A stretch of DNA of 9,042 bases from Gammaproteobacteria bacterium (GCA_002719575.1 PBHS01000042.1:1-9042); one strand, 5' to 3'. Numbered from the stretch's first letter, positions 1 through 6,855 are shown. Numbers and translations are program-made. Notes: generated by a model from the letters alone, not told the origin.

Positions 1-93
1 GATCTCCTGCAGGGAGGAAGAAGCCTCTTCAACGGCCAGTCCAAATTGTCCAGTGAACATGATCAGCAGGGCGCTAAGTATGCGTGTTTTCAT
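1..93 (-). CDS. N-terminus of an exported protein, truncated by the window edge
   Basis: Only 31 codons are visible, starting at the ATG at 93. They read as a signal peptide: MKTR n-region, hydrophobic core ILSALLIMFTG, then a plausible cleavage near QFGLA, followed by an acidic/serine stretch ending SSSLQEI. A good ribosome binding site (AGGAG, five bases before the ATG) and an extended -10 promoter upstream support the start. The mature start, ending LQEI, resembles the leader of TonB-dependent receptors, where a signal peptide is followed by LEEIVVTA-type TonB-box sequence. The decisive residues lie outside the window, so that identity is only a guess. That the gene exists and encodes an exported protein is well supported. 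It is 278 bases downstream of the acylase gene and has its own promoter, so it is probably a separate transcription unit. Confidence 0.72.
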   Translation of the reverse strand, partial: MKTRILSALLIMFTGQFGLAVEEASSSLQEI

Positions 94-129
94 GACTTCT
101 CCTCGTTACAGCCAGTTTCTTGTGGCCTA

Positions 130-138
130 ACTATAGCA
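130..138 (-). promoter_or_regulatory. Extended -10 promoter for the left-edge exported protein gene
   Basis: On the minus strand this reads TGCTATAGT, a TG-n extended -10 with five of six consensus bases. It predicts a transcription start near 123 and a leader of about 30 bases before the ATG at 93. There is no recognisable -35 hexamer at 17-base spacing. An inverted repeat occupies that position instead, which fits a promoter that relies on the extended -10 and/or a bound regulator. Confidence 0.42.
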
Positions 139-143
139 AACAC

Positions 144-159
144 GCGGTCAACATACCGC
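144..159. repeat. Inverted repeat GCGGT-6-ACCGC, possible operator
   Basis: Perfect five-base arms (144-148 and 155-159) separated by CAACAT. It sits just upstream of the extended -10 at 130-138, over the place where a -35 element would be. The position suits a regulator binding site, either an activator replacing the -35 or a repressor. Five-base arms can arise by chance, so this is tentative. Confidence 0.3.
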
Positions 160-351
160 ATTTGACTTTCTAAGCCCATGTATCTTAGGAACATGGAATC
201 CAAAAAGACCGCCAGGGCCATCCCGCAGGGTGATATGCCACTTCAGAACACCGAACGTGGACCTAAACACTGACAGATGACTCTGTATGGCGGTTGTAGC
301 CATTCCCATATATAGCCGGAATTCTGCTTCCAGTATTACTTCGGACTCAGC

Positions 352-371
352 TAGACCAACGTGAAGGTCTA
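352..371 (-). terminator. Hairpin directly after the acylase stop codon
   Basis: The minus strand right after the TGA at 374-372 reads TAGACC, an eight-base loop TTCACGTT, then GGTCTA: a perfect six-base stem. It is well placed to end or protect the 3' end of the ACT-acylase transcript. No T-run follows, so it is not a canonical intrinsic terminator. Confidence 0.3.
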
Positions 372-2801
372 TCAATTCGCGGGATTCAACTGCAATGTTT
401 CAAACAGTACGGTTTCTATTTTGGCTCTTGAGTAAAATGCTGGGAATACCTGGTCATTAGCCCACAGGTCAAAAAGATTGGCGTAGAATGGACTGTCGGG
501 ATTCCCTGACTGCCCGGGTGCATTCATCCCAAGGGTATTGTCCCAATCCCGTGTATCTACAAATATTCTAAAGGAAGCCCCTGAAGTCTGATTATCGCCA
601 CTGCCGGTGTTGCCCAAAGTGAAACTGTTGCCCCCCCGTGGAGCCGGCCCAATATCGAGCTGGGCACGCAAATCTTCACTGACTGCCGAGCTAAGCGGGT
701 GACGAATCAGCGCATGTTTGTAGTCAGCTTGACCGTAGACCCAGTTCTCCATGTTTGGACCCAGCTTTTCTCGCAAAATTTCGACACCTTCAGTCAGGGT
801 GCGCACCAAAAATGAATCCCGCCCCGATAGCGGGTCGCGGCCAAAATCTCCATCCGGTGCCAGTAGCATGTCAATGGCTTTTTTCATGCCGATACTGAGA
901 AAATCTTGTGCTTCCGAGGGGACTTTCAAATCATTGATGTTGTCTAACAATTGGCGTTCGAAAGCCACGTAAATACCCGCAGTCACAGAATCACGATCAA
1001 GCACAAAATCCCAGTCGAGCAACATGCGGCGGGCCTGTTCCACCTGCGGATCGTCGGCCTGCAAGTCCTTTAGAAAGGGCACAACACTGCGCGCAGGGAT
1101 AGATAGATAGTCATGCTGGAGGGCTATCATATCGGACATATTAAGTTTGCGCCCGGACGCCAACACCTCGCTACCACGCGCCCAGCGATAGGGGTCGGTC
1201 CAGGTGTAACCGATAGCATCAAGAAACTCGAAATCCGGCGGCGTGTAGTTACTGTTGGAAGTTTCGATGAAGCCCAACTCGGGGTTTAAATCATTTGGTT
1301 TCGCTTTTATAGGCAAATAGCCGTCCCACTCATAGCGGCCATCGCCGGGCACTGGCACCATACCGCTAAAATTCCGTCGAATAGGCGCGATGCCCACTGC
1401 CTGCCACCCGATGTTTCGCTTACGATCTGCCCAGATCATATTCTCACCAGGAATATTGCTGTAGTTAGCAGCGTCACGAAATTCTTCCCAAGTCCGAGCC
1501 TGGTCCATCCTCAACGAAGCCAAATAGGGGGCTCCACCAAATTCCATCCATGCCGGTCGAACCGCATAAGCGAGATTTTTTTCTGTGTCCTCGAATACCA
1601 CTGGGCCGTGTCTCGTGTATTTCAACTGCACGAGTTCAGGTTCTTGGCCCCGAACAGGGATACCCTCTTCGATAATCGACATTGGTTCCCACCGACCGTT
1701 ATAGCGATATTCATCGGGGTTATCGGGATTAATCTCGTATACGTACAAGTCCTCGCCATCTGTGTTAAACACCGTGAGACCCCAGGCACCAAATTCGTTA
1801 TGGCCGATAGAAATTCCCGGTATCGTCGGTTCACCCCCGCCAATCACGTTCCAGCCCGGTCCGACCAGGTGCGTCCAATACCGCAGGGATGGCGACGATT
1901 GCGCCCTATGTGGATCGTTTATCATCATCGGCCAGCCATCCTGGGTCAGGTCGCCGCTAACAACCCAATTGTTGCTGCCAATATCATCAAGATCGAAGCG
2001 CTTGACTAACTCTGATTCTAGTTCTAGCGCGGCAGCCAACTCCTCGTATGCCGGCAGATCGTTACGAGCGGACGCCAACACAATGTCTTCTGGCTCAAAG
2101 CGAATATCCCTCCTGTAAGCGTTATATAATCGCAGGATGTCATTTTGCAGCAGAGAATCGCAGTCAATCATCGGGTCCAGGCTCAAATCAGGCTCACGAG
2201 GGTGGAAGTATTGCAGACCGCGCACTTGCTCTTCCCCGATTGCGCAAACGGCTCTGCCCACGTCCATCTCTAAACCGATATTGCCAAGTAATCCCTGGTG
2301 TCTAGAAATGACGACCTCCTCTGTCCAATGCTTTGGCTCTATACCCAGCAATTTGAACGGTAAAGGCAAGTCTTCAGGATTCTTCATGATCTGATCGATG
2401 AAAGCGTTCACTCCGTGGACAAAAGCGCCGATGATGTCTTCACCATTGGGATGGTAGTGCTGCAACTCTTCTCCCATCGCGCCACGGAATTTGAACAATC
2501 GGGCACCATGGTCCCTTTCTACCGCCTTAGATCCAAGGATTTCTGCCGTAGTGCCGGTCGCCCTCGCCCGCCAAATTTCAAATTGGAACAAGCGATCACG
2601 GGCTGCGCTGTAGCCTTGAGCAAAGAAAAGGTCGTGCTCGGTTTCAGCGTAGATATGAGGAATCCCCCAATGATCCTTGAGAATTTCTACACTCTGCTGC
2701 AAGCCCTCAACCTCGAGTGTCTGCCGAGTTTGGGCTGAAACAGGGAGCGAACTTAGCAGCAGCAAGAGACAAATTGAAAAGGGGGCGCTTCTTAGTATCA
2801 T
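372..2801 (-). CDS. Penicillin acylase family protein (secreted N-terminal-nucleophile amidase)
   Basis: An 809-residue precursor of the penicillin/acylhomoserine-lactone/cephalosporin acylase family, which hydrolyses acyl-amide bonds in the periplasm. Residues 1-23 are a signal peptide (SICLLLLLSSLPVSAQ). Autocatalytic cleavage is expected at Gly275-Ser276 in DIGSNNWVVSG, making Ser276 the nucleophile and N-terminus of the beta subunit. Counting from that Ser as beta1, Asp348 and Asp351 fall at beta73 and beta76 (calcium ligands in E. coli penicillin G acylase) and Asn516 falls at beta241 (oxyanion hole). Arg539 lies one position off beta263. Other family motifs are NDPHRA near 295, PGISIGHNEFGAWG near 328 and PGQSGNPDSPFY near the C-terminus. 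Length is normal for the family and the frame is intact. GAGG lies six bases before the ATG. The gene is 32 bases downstream of the ACT-domain gene, probably in one operon. The acyl substrate (beta-lactam, homoserine lactone, N-acyl amino acid or other) cannot be read from sequence. Confidence 0.95.
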   Translation of the reverse strand: MILRSAPFSICLLLLLSSLPVSAQTRQTLEVEGLQQSVEILKDHWGIPHIYAETEHDLFFAQGYSAARDRLFQFEIWRARATGTTAEILGSKAVERDHGARLFKFRGAMGEELQHYHPNGEDIIGAFVHGVNAFIDQIMKNPEDLPLPFKLLGIEPKHWTEEVVISRHQGLLGNIGLEMDVGRAVCAIGEEQVRGLQYFHPREPDLSLDPMIDCDSLLQNDILRLYNAYRRDIRFEPEDIVLASARNDLPAYEELAAALELESELVKRFDLDDIGSNNWVVSGDLTQDGWPMMINDPHRAQSSPSLRYWTHLVGPGWNVIGGGEPTIPGISIGHNEFGAWGLTVFNTDGEDLYVYEINPDNPDEYRYNGRWEPMSIIEEGIPVRGQEPELVQLKYTRHGPVVFEDTEKNLAYAVRPAWMEFGGAPYLASLRMDQARTWEEFRDAANYSNIPGENMIWADRKRNIGWQAVGIAPIRRNFSGMVPVPGDGRYEWDGYLPIKAKPNDLNPELGFIETSNSNYTPPDFEFLDAIGYTWTDPYRWARGSEVLASGRKLNMSDMIALQHDYLSIPARSVVPFLKDLQADDPQVEQARRMLLDWDFVLDRDSVTAGIYVAFERQLLDNINDLKVPSEAQDFLSIGMKKAIDMLLAPDGDFGRDPLSGRDSFLVRTLTEGVEILREKLGPNMENWVYGQADYKHALIRHPLSSAVSEDLRAQLDIGPAPRGGNSFTLGNTGSGDNQTSGASFRIFVDTRDWDNTLGMNAPGQSGNPDSPFYANLFDLWANDQVFPAFYSRAKIETVLFETLQLNPAN

Positions 2802-2833
2802 AAGTATCCTCAGTGAGTTAGGGCTAGATCGGA

Positions 2834-3238
2834 TTAATGATCTGCAAAATTTTTCAATAGCTCCATTGCTTCAGTGGCTTTTTCACGAGGCACAAAAACA
2901 TGATCGTGGTAGCGAGCAGCGATGACATTGGCCGGTATCGCGTAGGCAGCCAGCCCGGCGGAGACGGCAGCTGTCAGACCGACCGCATCAAGACTGGAAT
3001 GAACCCTAAGTGTGATGCCCTTGAACACCCCGTGGTAGACCAACTCTTCTGCATCCGCCTGCTGCTGGGAAATCAGGACACTTAGCCCTTCTGATTCGTT
3101 GAACGTTGCTAGGGGGTTCAGCCGAGACAGACTCTTAGATGCCGGATTTTCAACTGTACAGAAAACGTAATCCCCTTCAAGCAGCAGCGGATCCATGTCG
3201 ATGAGCAATTTAACTAGGTCGGTTTCGCCTGAAGACAT
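2834..3238 (-). CDS. ACT domain-containing protein (two tandem ACT-like domains)
   Basis: A 134-residue cytoplasmic protein matching the family with an ACT_3-type N-terminal half (formerly DUF2241) and an ACT_7-type C-terminal half. The N-terminal part has GETDLVKLLIDMDPLLLEGDYVFCTV (residues 4-29 in sequence order, abridged motif: GETDL, LLEGDYVFCT). The C-terminal part has the conserved block ITLRVHSSLDAVGLTAAV (about residues 75-92) and ANVIAARYHDHVFVP (about 103-117). Length is typical for the family. ACT domains generally bind amino acids or other small ligands; these stand-alone members have no firmly assigned reaction. AGGAAGAG precedes the ATG at a normal distance. It is the first gene of a two-gene unit with the acylase 32 bases downstream, which suggests a link between small-molecule sensing and the periplasmic amidase, although that link is inference. 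Confidence 0.9.
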   Translation of the reverse strand: MSSGETDLVKLLIDMDPLLLEGDYVFCTVENPASKSLSRLNPLATFNESEGLSVLISQQQADAEELVYHGVFKGITLRVHSSLDAVGLTAAVSAGLAAYAIPANVIAARYHDHVFVPREKATEAMELLKNFADH

Positions 3239-3311
3239 ATACTCTTCCTATCCTCTGAACGCATTCACTGCCACCAGTTTGAGCGCATGAGTCAGCCGAA
3301 GGAGCCCGCTC

Positions 3312-3340
3312 ATTATTGTTCTATTCCCGCCCAGCGGCAA
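3312..3340 (-). promoter_or_regulatory. Candidate promoter for the ACT-acylase unit
   Basis: Minus-strand TTGCCG (3340-3335), 17 bases, then AATAAT (3317-3312): nine of twelve consensus positions at the best spacing. It predicts a start near 3305 and a leader of about 67 bases to the ATG at 3238. This is the best sigma70-like match in the spacer. Confidence 0.42.
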
Positions 3341-3380
3341 TATTCCCTTTTCTCAATCTCTTCGCGGCTACGCTACTGAC

Positions 3381-3409
3381 ATTATCTGCATTAAGCCGCG
3401 GCATTCAAA
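3381..3409 (-). promoter_or_regulatory. Second, weaker candidate promoter for the ACT-acylase unit
   Basis: Minus-strand TTTGAA (3409-3404), 17 bases, then GATAAT (3386-3381). The -10 matches five of six positions but the -35 only three of six. It would give a leader of about 135 bases. It is an alternative or additional start to the one at 3312-3340. Confidence 0.22.
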
Positions 3410-3441
3410 GTTCAATCTTCTGCGCATAAAACGCAAAGACT

Positions 3442-3477
3442 ATCATTCCCTTTTGGGCGCTGTATTCAGGCAATGAT
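3442..3477 (-). repeat. Inverted repeat immediately after the formyltransferase stop codon
   Basis: Six-base arms ATCATT (3442-3447) and AATGAT (3472-3477) flank a loop that contains a small CCC-TTTT-GGG hairpin. The repeat abuts the TGA at 3480-3478, so it may mark the 3' end of the five-gene transcript. There is no clean T-run on the minus strand beyond it, so I do not call it an intrinsic terminator. Confidence 0.28.
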
Positions 3478-4305
3478 TCACCTGGTCACCCAATCCTTGC
3501 CAACAAACTGCCGCATCACAGTCAGCACTTCATCAGGCTCGTACAGGCGCCAGCCCTGCTCAGCAAATCTCCTCAAGGCTGAATCACTTGGAAAACTAAA
3601 ATAATCGCCGCTTTTATGCTGAGCACTACAATCGAGAGTTTTACCTTTATCCAGCACCTCGACCGCTTCAAGCATACGAGCGCACCCTAACTCATAGAGC
3701 GACAGAACATGCCATAGATACGACCGCTCGGTCTGGACTGAAAAGCGTGTGGTCGTAACGATACTGCCCGTGTCTATCGAACTGTCCTCAATAAAATGCA
3801 GGGTCGTACCGATTTCAGACTCATTATTCAACAAAGCCCAGAATGTAGCCATTACGCCCCTATATTCAGGCAACAACCCGGAATGAAGGTTCAGCACTCC
3901 GTGCGTGGGCAGCGAAATAGCTAAATCACGAAGAATTACACCATAGCGTATAGACAGCACTAAATCGGGTTCTGACTCGGCATAACGCTCGTGTCCGAGA
4001 GCATCGTTAATCGCAGTCAGATTGCTCACGCCGCCAAAGATCCACTCTCCCAACTGCTCAAAGCTGAAGAGGGTTTGACCACTGCGCGCGGGAACCATTT
4101 CGCTGGGGTCCAGCAATGGGGCGATCAGACTATTCAATAAATCCTGCTCAACAAATTTCAAATGCTGAAGAGGGGCAGACAGCGGTTTGCTGCCAACCCG
4201 CGAAGAGAGAAACACTGTCACTCGGTGGTCAGCCAATCCGGGAATCAAACGGTTTAGTGCAAAACAACTAGCAAGGTCACGATTAGTGAGAATGGTAATA
4301 TTCAT
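3478..4305 (-). CDS. Formyltransferase family protein (N10-formyl-THF dependent type), substrate unknown
   Basis: A 275-residue protein with the formyltransferase catalytic fold of the GART/methionyl-tRNA formyltransferase family, which moves a formyl group from N10-formyltetrahydrofolate to an amine. The core is PDLVLSIRYGVIL (113-125), then GVLNLHSGLLPEYRG (136-150) carrying the expected Asn139 and His141, then SIDTGSIV (176-183) with the expected Asp178. That completes the Asn-His-Asp set. The N-terminal 110 residues are divergent. After about residue 215 there is only a tail of roughly 60 residues (SGDYFSFPSDSALRRFAEQG) instead of the OB-fold domain of true Fmt, so it is not the housekeeping enzyme. 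AAGGA lies six bases before the ATG, whose ATGA overlaps the stop of the possible 59-residue ORF upstream. It is last in the esterase-dioxygenase-ATPase run, which suggests modification of an amino sugar, amino acid or amine metabolite. The substrate is not determinable here. Confidence 0.88.
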   Translation of the reverse strand: MNITILTNRDLASCFALNRLIPGLADHRVTVFLSSRVGSKPLSAPLQHLKFVEQDLLNSLIAPLLDPSEMVPARSGQTLFSFEQLGEWIFGGVSNLTAINDALGHERYAESEPDLVLSIRYGVILRDLAISLPTHGVLNLHSGLLPEYRGVMATFWALLNNESEIGTTLHFIEDSSIDTGSIVTTTRFSVQTERSYLWHVLSLYELGCARMLEAVEVLDKGKTLDCSAQHKSGDYFSFPSDSALRRFAEQGWRLYEPDEVLTVMRQFVGKDWVTR

Positions 4306-4481
4306 CTTAGGTCCTTCCCACCACAGTGAGTTGTCAGGATATTGCCGGGCCCTGGCAATTTTGATTCGCCAAACGGCTGAAGCTCAGGGAACCGAATCAT
4401 AACGGTTAAATCCTCATCCACCTCAGTCAACTTGTAAACTGAAAGCCGCCTAGAGCGCGCAATCTGTTTGTCACAGCTCAT
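4302..4481 (-). CDS. Possible 59-residue protein between the ABC ATPase and formyltransferase genes
   Basis: A continuous minus-strand frame runs from the ATG at 4481 to the TGA at 4304-4302. It starts 11 bases inside the end of the ABC ATPase gene, and its stop overlaps the formyltransferase ATG in the arrangement ATGA, so it fills the apparent 165-base gap exactly. The protein begins MSCDKQIARSRRLSVYKLTE, continues with an acidic/hydrophobic stretch (VDEDLTVMIRFPELQPF) and ends with a Gly/Pro-rich tail containing LPGPGN and THCGGKDLR. It has no signal peptide or membrane segment, and I recognise no family. In favour: gapless fit with coupling-type overlaps at both ends, the same style as the esterase/dioxygenase junction. 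Against: no clear ribosome binding site, some rare Arg codons (AGG, AGA), and an open frame of this size can occur by chance. Confidence 0.4.
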   Translation of the reverse strand: MSCDKQIARSRRLSVYKLTEVDEDLTVMIRFPELQPFGESKLPGPGNILTTHCGGKDLR

Positions 4482-5988
4482 GTTGGATCAAGCTGTAAGT
4501 AGACTCTCCGACAGACACGAACTCCAGTCGTTGGTTCATGCAGCCAGGCCACTCTTCAGCAAGGTGACTGACAAAAATTAGCCGTGTGCGAGTCTGACTC
4601 GCAATCAGGTCGAGAATTCCCAAAATTAATTGACGGTGGTAATCGTCCAGACCCACACACGGCTCATCTAGGATTAGGACGGCCGGACTTTTCACCATCG
4701 CACGGGCGAGAAGTATCAGGCGCTGTTGGCCGAAGGACAGCTCATGAAATAGGCGGGACTCAGAGCCGGCCAGACCAAGGCAAGCGAGCCACTTCTTCGC
4801 AACAGCCCAATCCCTGTCAAAGTTGTAATCATAAAGGCCGACTGAGTCGTAGAGACCGCTAACTACAACATCCAGGGCCTTCCAGCCCTTGACATATTTA
4901 TTGTGAAGTTCGTTGGACACCAGCCCGAATTGGGACTTGATATCCCATACCGTCTCACCATTTCCTCTCTGCTTTCCAAACAAACGCACTTTTTGACCAT
5001 AAGCCATGTGATTTTCTCCGCAAACCAGACTCAGCAAAGTCGACTTGCCGCATCCATTGGGGCCATCGATCAACGTGTGATGGGAGTTGGTCATACGCCA
5101 GGTAACAGATTCCAGAACCCGTTTATCGCCGTAGTTCGCATGAATATCCTCAAGATCGATAATCACTTCCGATGAGGCGAGTGCCGGCGCTTCAGGTATT
5201 TCAGCGGCCGGAAGACAATCGGGCAATCGCGGGACTCGTCCCGCGCGATCTCGAAAATATTGGCTAACGAGAACGTCTGCAAGACGGCCCTGCCTCGTCA
5301 ATACCAGATTTTCAACAAACGCCATATGCGTGGTACCTGGAAGGATGTCACATTGCCGACGACACAACAAAAGGCTGCTGAAACCCTCCGACGCGCGGTG
5401 TGCTTCAATGCAATCTATTATTTGCTGCCGAGATTCTCTGTCGATACTCTCTAAAGGATCGTCGAGTACGACCAGCTTAAGCGTTTCTCCAACTGCTGCG
5501 ATCAAAGCTCTGCCAATCAGGGCTCGCCTGATCTGGCCTGATGAAAGGAATCGAATCCCGCTATGCAGCAACTTTCCAAGATCGAGCTGCTCTACTATCG
5601 ACTCGTGGGCGTCAGAAAAAGCGGCACCAGCAGCAAGGCCCGACTGTAACAGCTGATGCACCGTGGTTCCTGGATCTTCGGCCCGATCGCTGTATTCGCT
5701 TATATCAAGCCTGTTGTCACGCTGCCAGAGCCGCTGTTGCTCTTCAAAAGATACCATCACGATATCGCGGCGCGGCTTGAGTTCTTCTCGGTAGGTTACA
5801 TAGCTACCCGACTCGGGGCGCTTACCGGCGATCAGGCTCGCCAACAAGGTCTTGCCAGATCCATTGCTACCAAAAATGCACCAATGTTCGCCTTGGCGCA
5901 ATGAGAAATGAGACACACGCAAATGCGAATGCCGATTAATTCGACAGCTTGCTTGATCAATCCGGAGCAAGCAGTCCTCAGACGTCAT
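4471..5988 (-). CDS. ModF-like protein with two ABC ATPase domains
   Basis: A 505-residue cytoplasmic ATPase with two ABC domains and no membrane segments, closest in layout to E. coli ModF (the PhrA-type photorepair/molybdate-linked ABC protein). Domain 1 has Walker A GSNGSGKT (40-47), a ModF-like SFEEQQ block near 80, signature LSSGQ (148-152) and Walker B VVLDDP (173-178). Domain 2 has Walker A GPNGCGKST (309-317), a ModF-type GNGETVWDIK block near 342, signature LSFGQQ (417-422), Walker B VLILDEP (437-443) with Glu442, and switch His475 in FVSH. Domain 1 looks catalytically weak: Asp177 replaces the Walker B Glu, and there is no His in the expected H-loop (LLLCRRQCD). I chose the ATG at 5988, preceded by AGGAAG, over the in-frame TTG at 6009, which has no binding site. 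No molybdate transporter gene is nearby. It lies 27 bases after the dioxygenase gene. Confidence 0.9.
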   Translation of the reverse strand: MTSEDCLLRIDQASCRINRHSHLRVSHFSLRQGEHWCIFGSNGSGKTLLASLIAGKRPESGSYVTYREELKPRRDIVMVSFEEQQRLWQRDNRLDISEYSDRAEDPGTTVHQLLQSGLAAGAAFSDAHESIVEQLDLGKLLHSGIRFLSSGQIRRALIGRALIAAVGETLKLVVLDDPLESIDRESRQQIIDCIEAHRASEGFSSLLLCRRQCDILPGTTHMAFVENLVLTRQGRLADVLVSQYFRDRAGRVPRLPDCLPAAEIPEAPALASSEVIIDLEDIHANYGDKRVLESVTWRMTNSHHTLIDGPNGCGKSTLLSLVCGENHMAYGQKVRLFGKQRGNGETVWDIKSQFGLVSNELHNKYVKGWKALDVVVSGLYDSVGLYDYNFDRDWAVAKKWLACLGLAGSESRLFHELSFGQQRLILLARAMVKSPAVLILDEPCVGLDDYHRQLILGILDLIASQTRTRLIFVSHLAEEWPGCMNQRLEFVSVGESTYSLIQHEL

Positions 5989-5997
5989 ACTAAGGTG

Positions 5998-6003
5998 CTT
6001 CCT
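5998..6003 (-). promoter_or_regulatory. Ribosome binding site fixing the ABC ATPase start
   Basis: AGGAAG on the minus strand, nine bases before the ATG at 5988. The alternative TTG start at 6009 lies upstream of this site and has nothing similar before it, so the site favours the 505-residue form. Confidence 0.6.
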
Positions 6004-6015
6004 GAACAAGTGTTG

Positions 6016-6855
6016 TCAAGCGCGCAGGCCGAGACCGCGCAGCAATTTGCCAAAAGCACGAATCGGTAGCGGCCGCGTGCTGTAGTCCACCGGCAGAGAG
6101 AAATCGGGCCGACTGGGGATGCGAAACGGCTTGCGATAGGAAAGTTTACCAGGCCGGCTTTCCATCGGCGTATAGTATTGACAATCCTCGAAAAAGTAGT
6201 GGGTGACTTGTGAATGCCTGCTCCGTTCAAAATCCTTGCGGGCGGAACCACCATGCAGCAGATTCGCGTGCCAGATGATGGCTTCACCTTTTTTAAGTAG
6301 TCCCAGTTCTGGCTGAAAGCCATGCTCTGCGATGAGATCCTGAATACGCGATTCATAAGTGTGGTAATTCGAGTAACCCGGCGCCAAACCTAAATCTTGC
6401 ATAGAGTAATAGGGCAACTTATGGCTTCCGGGGTAGTAAATTAAGGGCCCATTTTCTGCGTCAATGTCTTCAAGCGCCACCCAGACCCCTACCATGAACC
6501 CGGCAGGAACTGTATGGAAATGTATGCTGTCCGAGTGCGGACGTTGCGACGTGCCCACAGGGAAATTAAGCGTCTGAAAGGGTAATGGCTCCCGATCCAT
6601 GAGTATGCGCAAAGCAATTAGCACATTCTTGTGAACAGCCAACTGCCGAACAGCGTCAACCTGCTTCCATCCATCCTGACATCGGGTGGTCGACAACGGG
6701 TTTTCCTCATGTGCTGACCCATAATGCGGCCGAACATCTGCGACTACCCGATCCAACAGTTGCGAGTCGAATTGAAAGTCTATTTTCAGCAGACCTTGAT
6801 CAGAAAAGGCCTCAAGCTGCTCGCAACTCAACGCAAAACGATCACTATCCATCAT
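6016..6855 (-). CDS. Phytanoyl-CoA dioxygenase (PhyH) family protein
   Basis: A 279-residue cytoplasmic protein of the Fe(II)/2-oxoglutarate dioxygenase superfamily, PhyH type, which typically hydroxylates an unactivated carbon using O2 and 2-oxoglutarate. The iron triad is visible as His107-Ser-Asp109 in QRPHSDSIHFHT and the distal His201 in IIWHANLLHGGS. Arg213 (SRHSQVTHYF) is the likely 2-oxoglutarate carboxylate ligand. The family block VALEDIDAENGPLIYYPGSH lies at 126-145. Length is typical and all metal ligands are present, so it should be active. The ATG at 6855 overlaps the esterase stop as ATGA, and only a weak purine stretch precedes it, so translation is probably coupled to the esterase gene. 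PhyH relatives often act in natural-product, ectoine or lipid chemistry. The substrate here is unknown, and the operon partners (esterase, formyltransferase) hint at a small-molecule modification role. Confidence 0.92.
   Translation of the reverse strand: MMDSDRFALSCEQLEAFSDQGLLKIDFQFDSQLLDRVVADVRPHYGSAHEENPLSTTRCQDGWKQVDAVRQLAVHKNVLIALRILMDREPLPFQTLNFPVGTSQRPHSDSIHFHTVPAGFMVGVWVALEDIDAENGPLIYYPGSHKLPYYSMQDLGLAPGYSNYHTYESRIQDLIAEHGFQPELGLLKKGEAIIWHANLLHGGSARKDFERSRHSQVTHYFFEDCQYYTPMESRPGKLSYRKPFRIPSRPDFSLPVDYSTRPLPIRAFGKLLRGLGLRA

Noticed and set aside
148..375. A 75-residue minus-strand frame (TTG start) overlapping the acylase stop by four bases
   Set aside because: It has no ribosome binding site, no recognisable domain and starts with a rare codon; a hairpin occupies its first codons and an inverted repeat/promoter its end. 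The spacer reads better as regulatory.
751..2925. Several plus-strand frames of 60-130 residues across the acylase gene
   Set aside because: They are antisense shadows of a gene with clear family motifs over its whole length; none has a recognisable protein pattern.
3248..3404. Two tiny frames of 27 and 21 residues before the ACT-domain gene
   Set aside because: Too short to score and without clear ribosome binding sites; I kept them only as an observation.
3448..3457. CCCTTTTGGG as an intrinsic terminator
   Set aside because: A three-base stem with no following T-run is too weak; only the larger inverted repeat around it was kept.
5989..6009. The longer ABC ATPase form starting at the TTG at 6009
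   Set aside because: No ribosome binding site precedes it, while the ATG at 5988 has AGGAAG at nine bases.
5985..6356. A 123-residue minus-strand frame inside the dioxygenase gene and into the ATPase start
   Set aside because: It lies in another frame over the conserved WHANLLHGG region of the dioxygenase and shows no family features.
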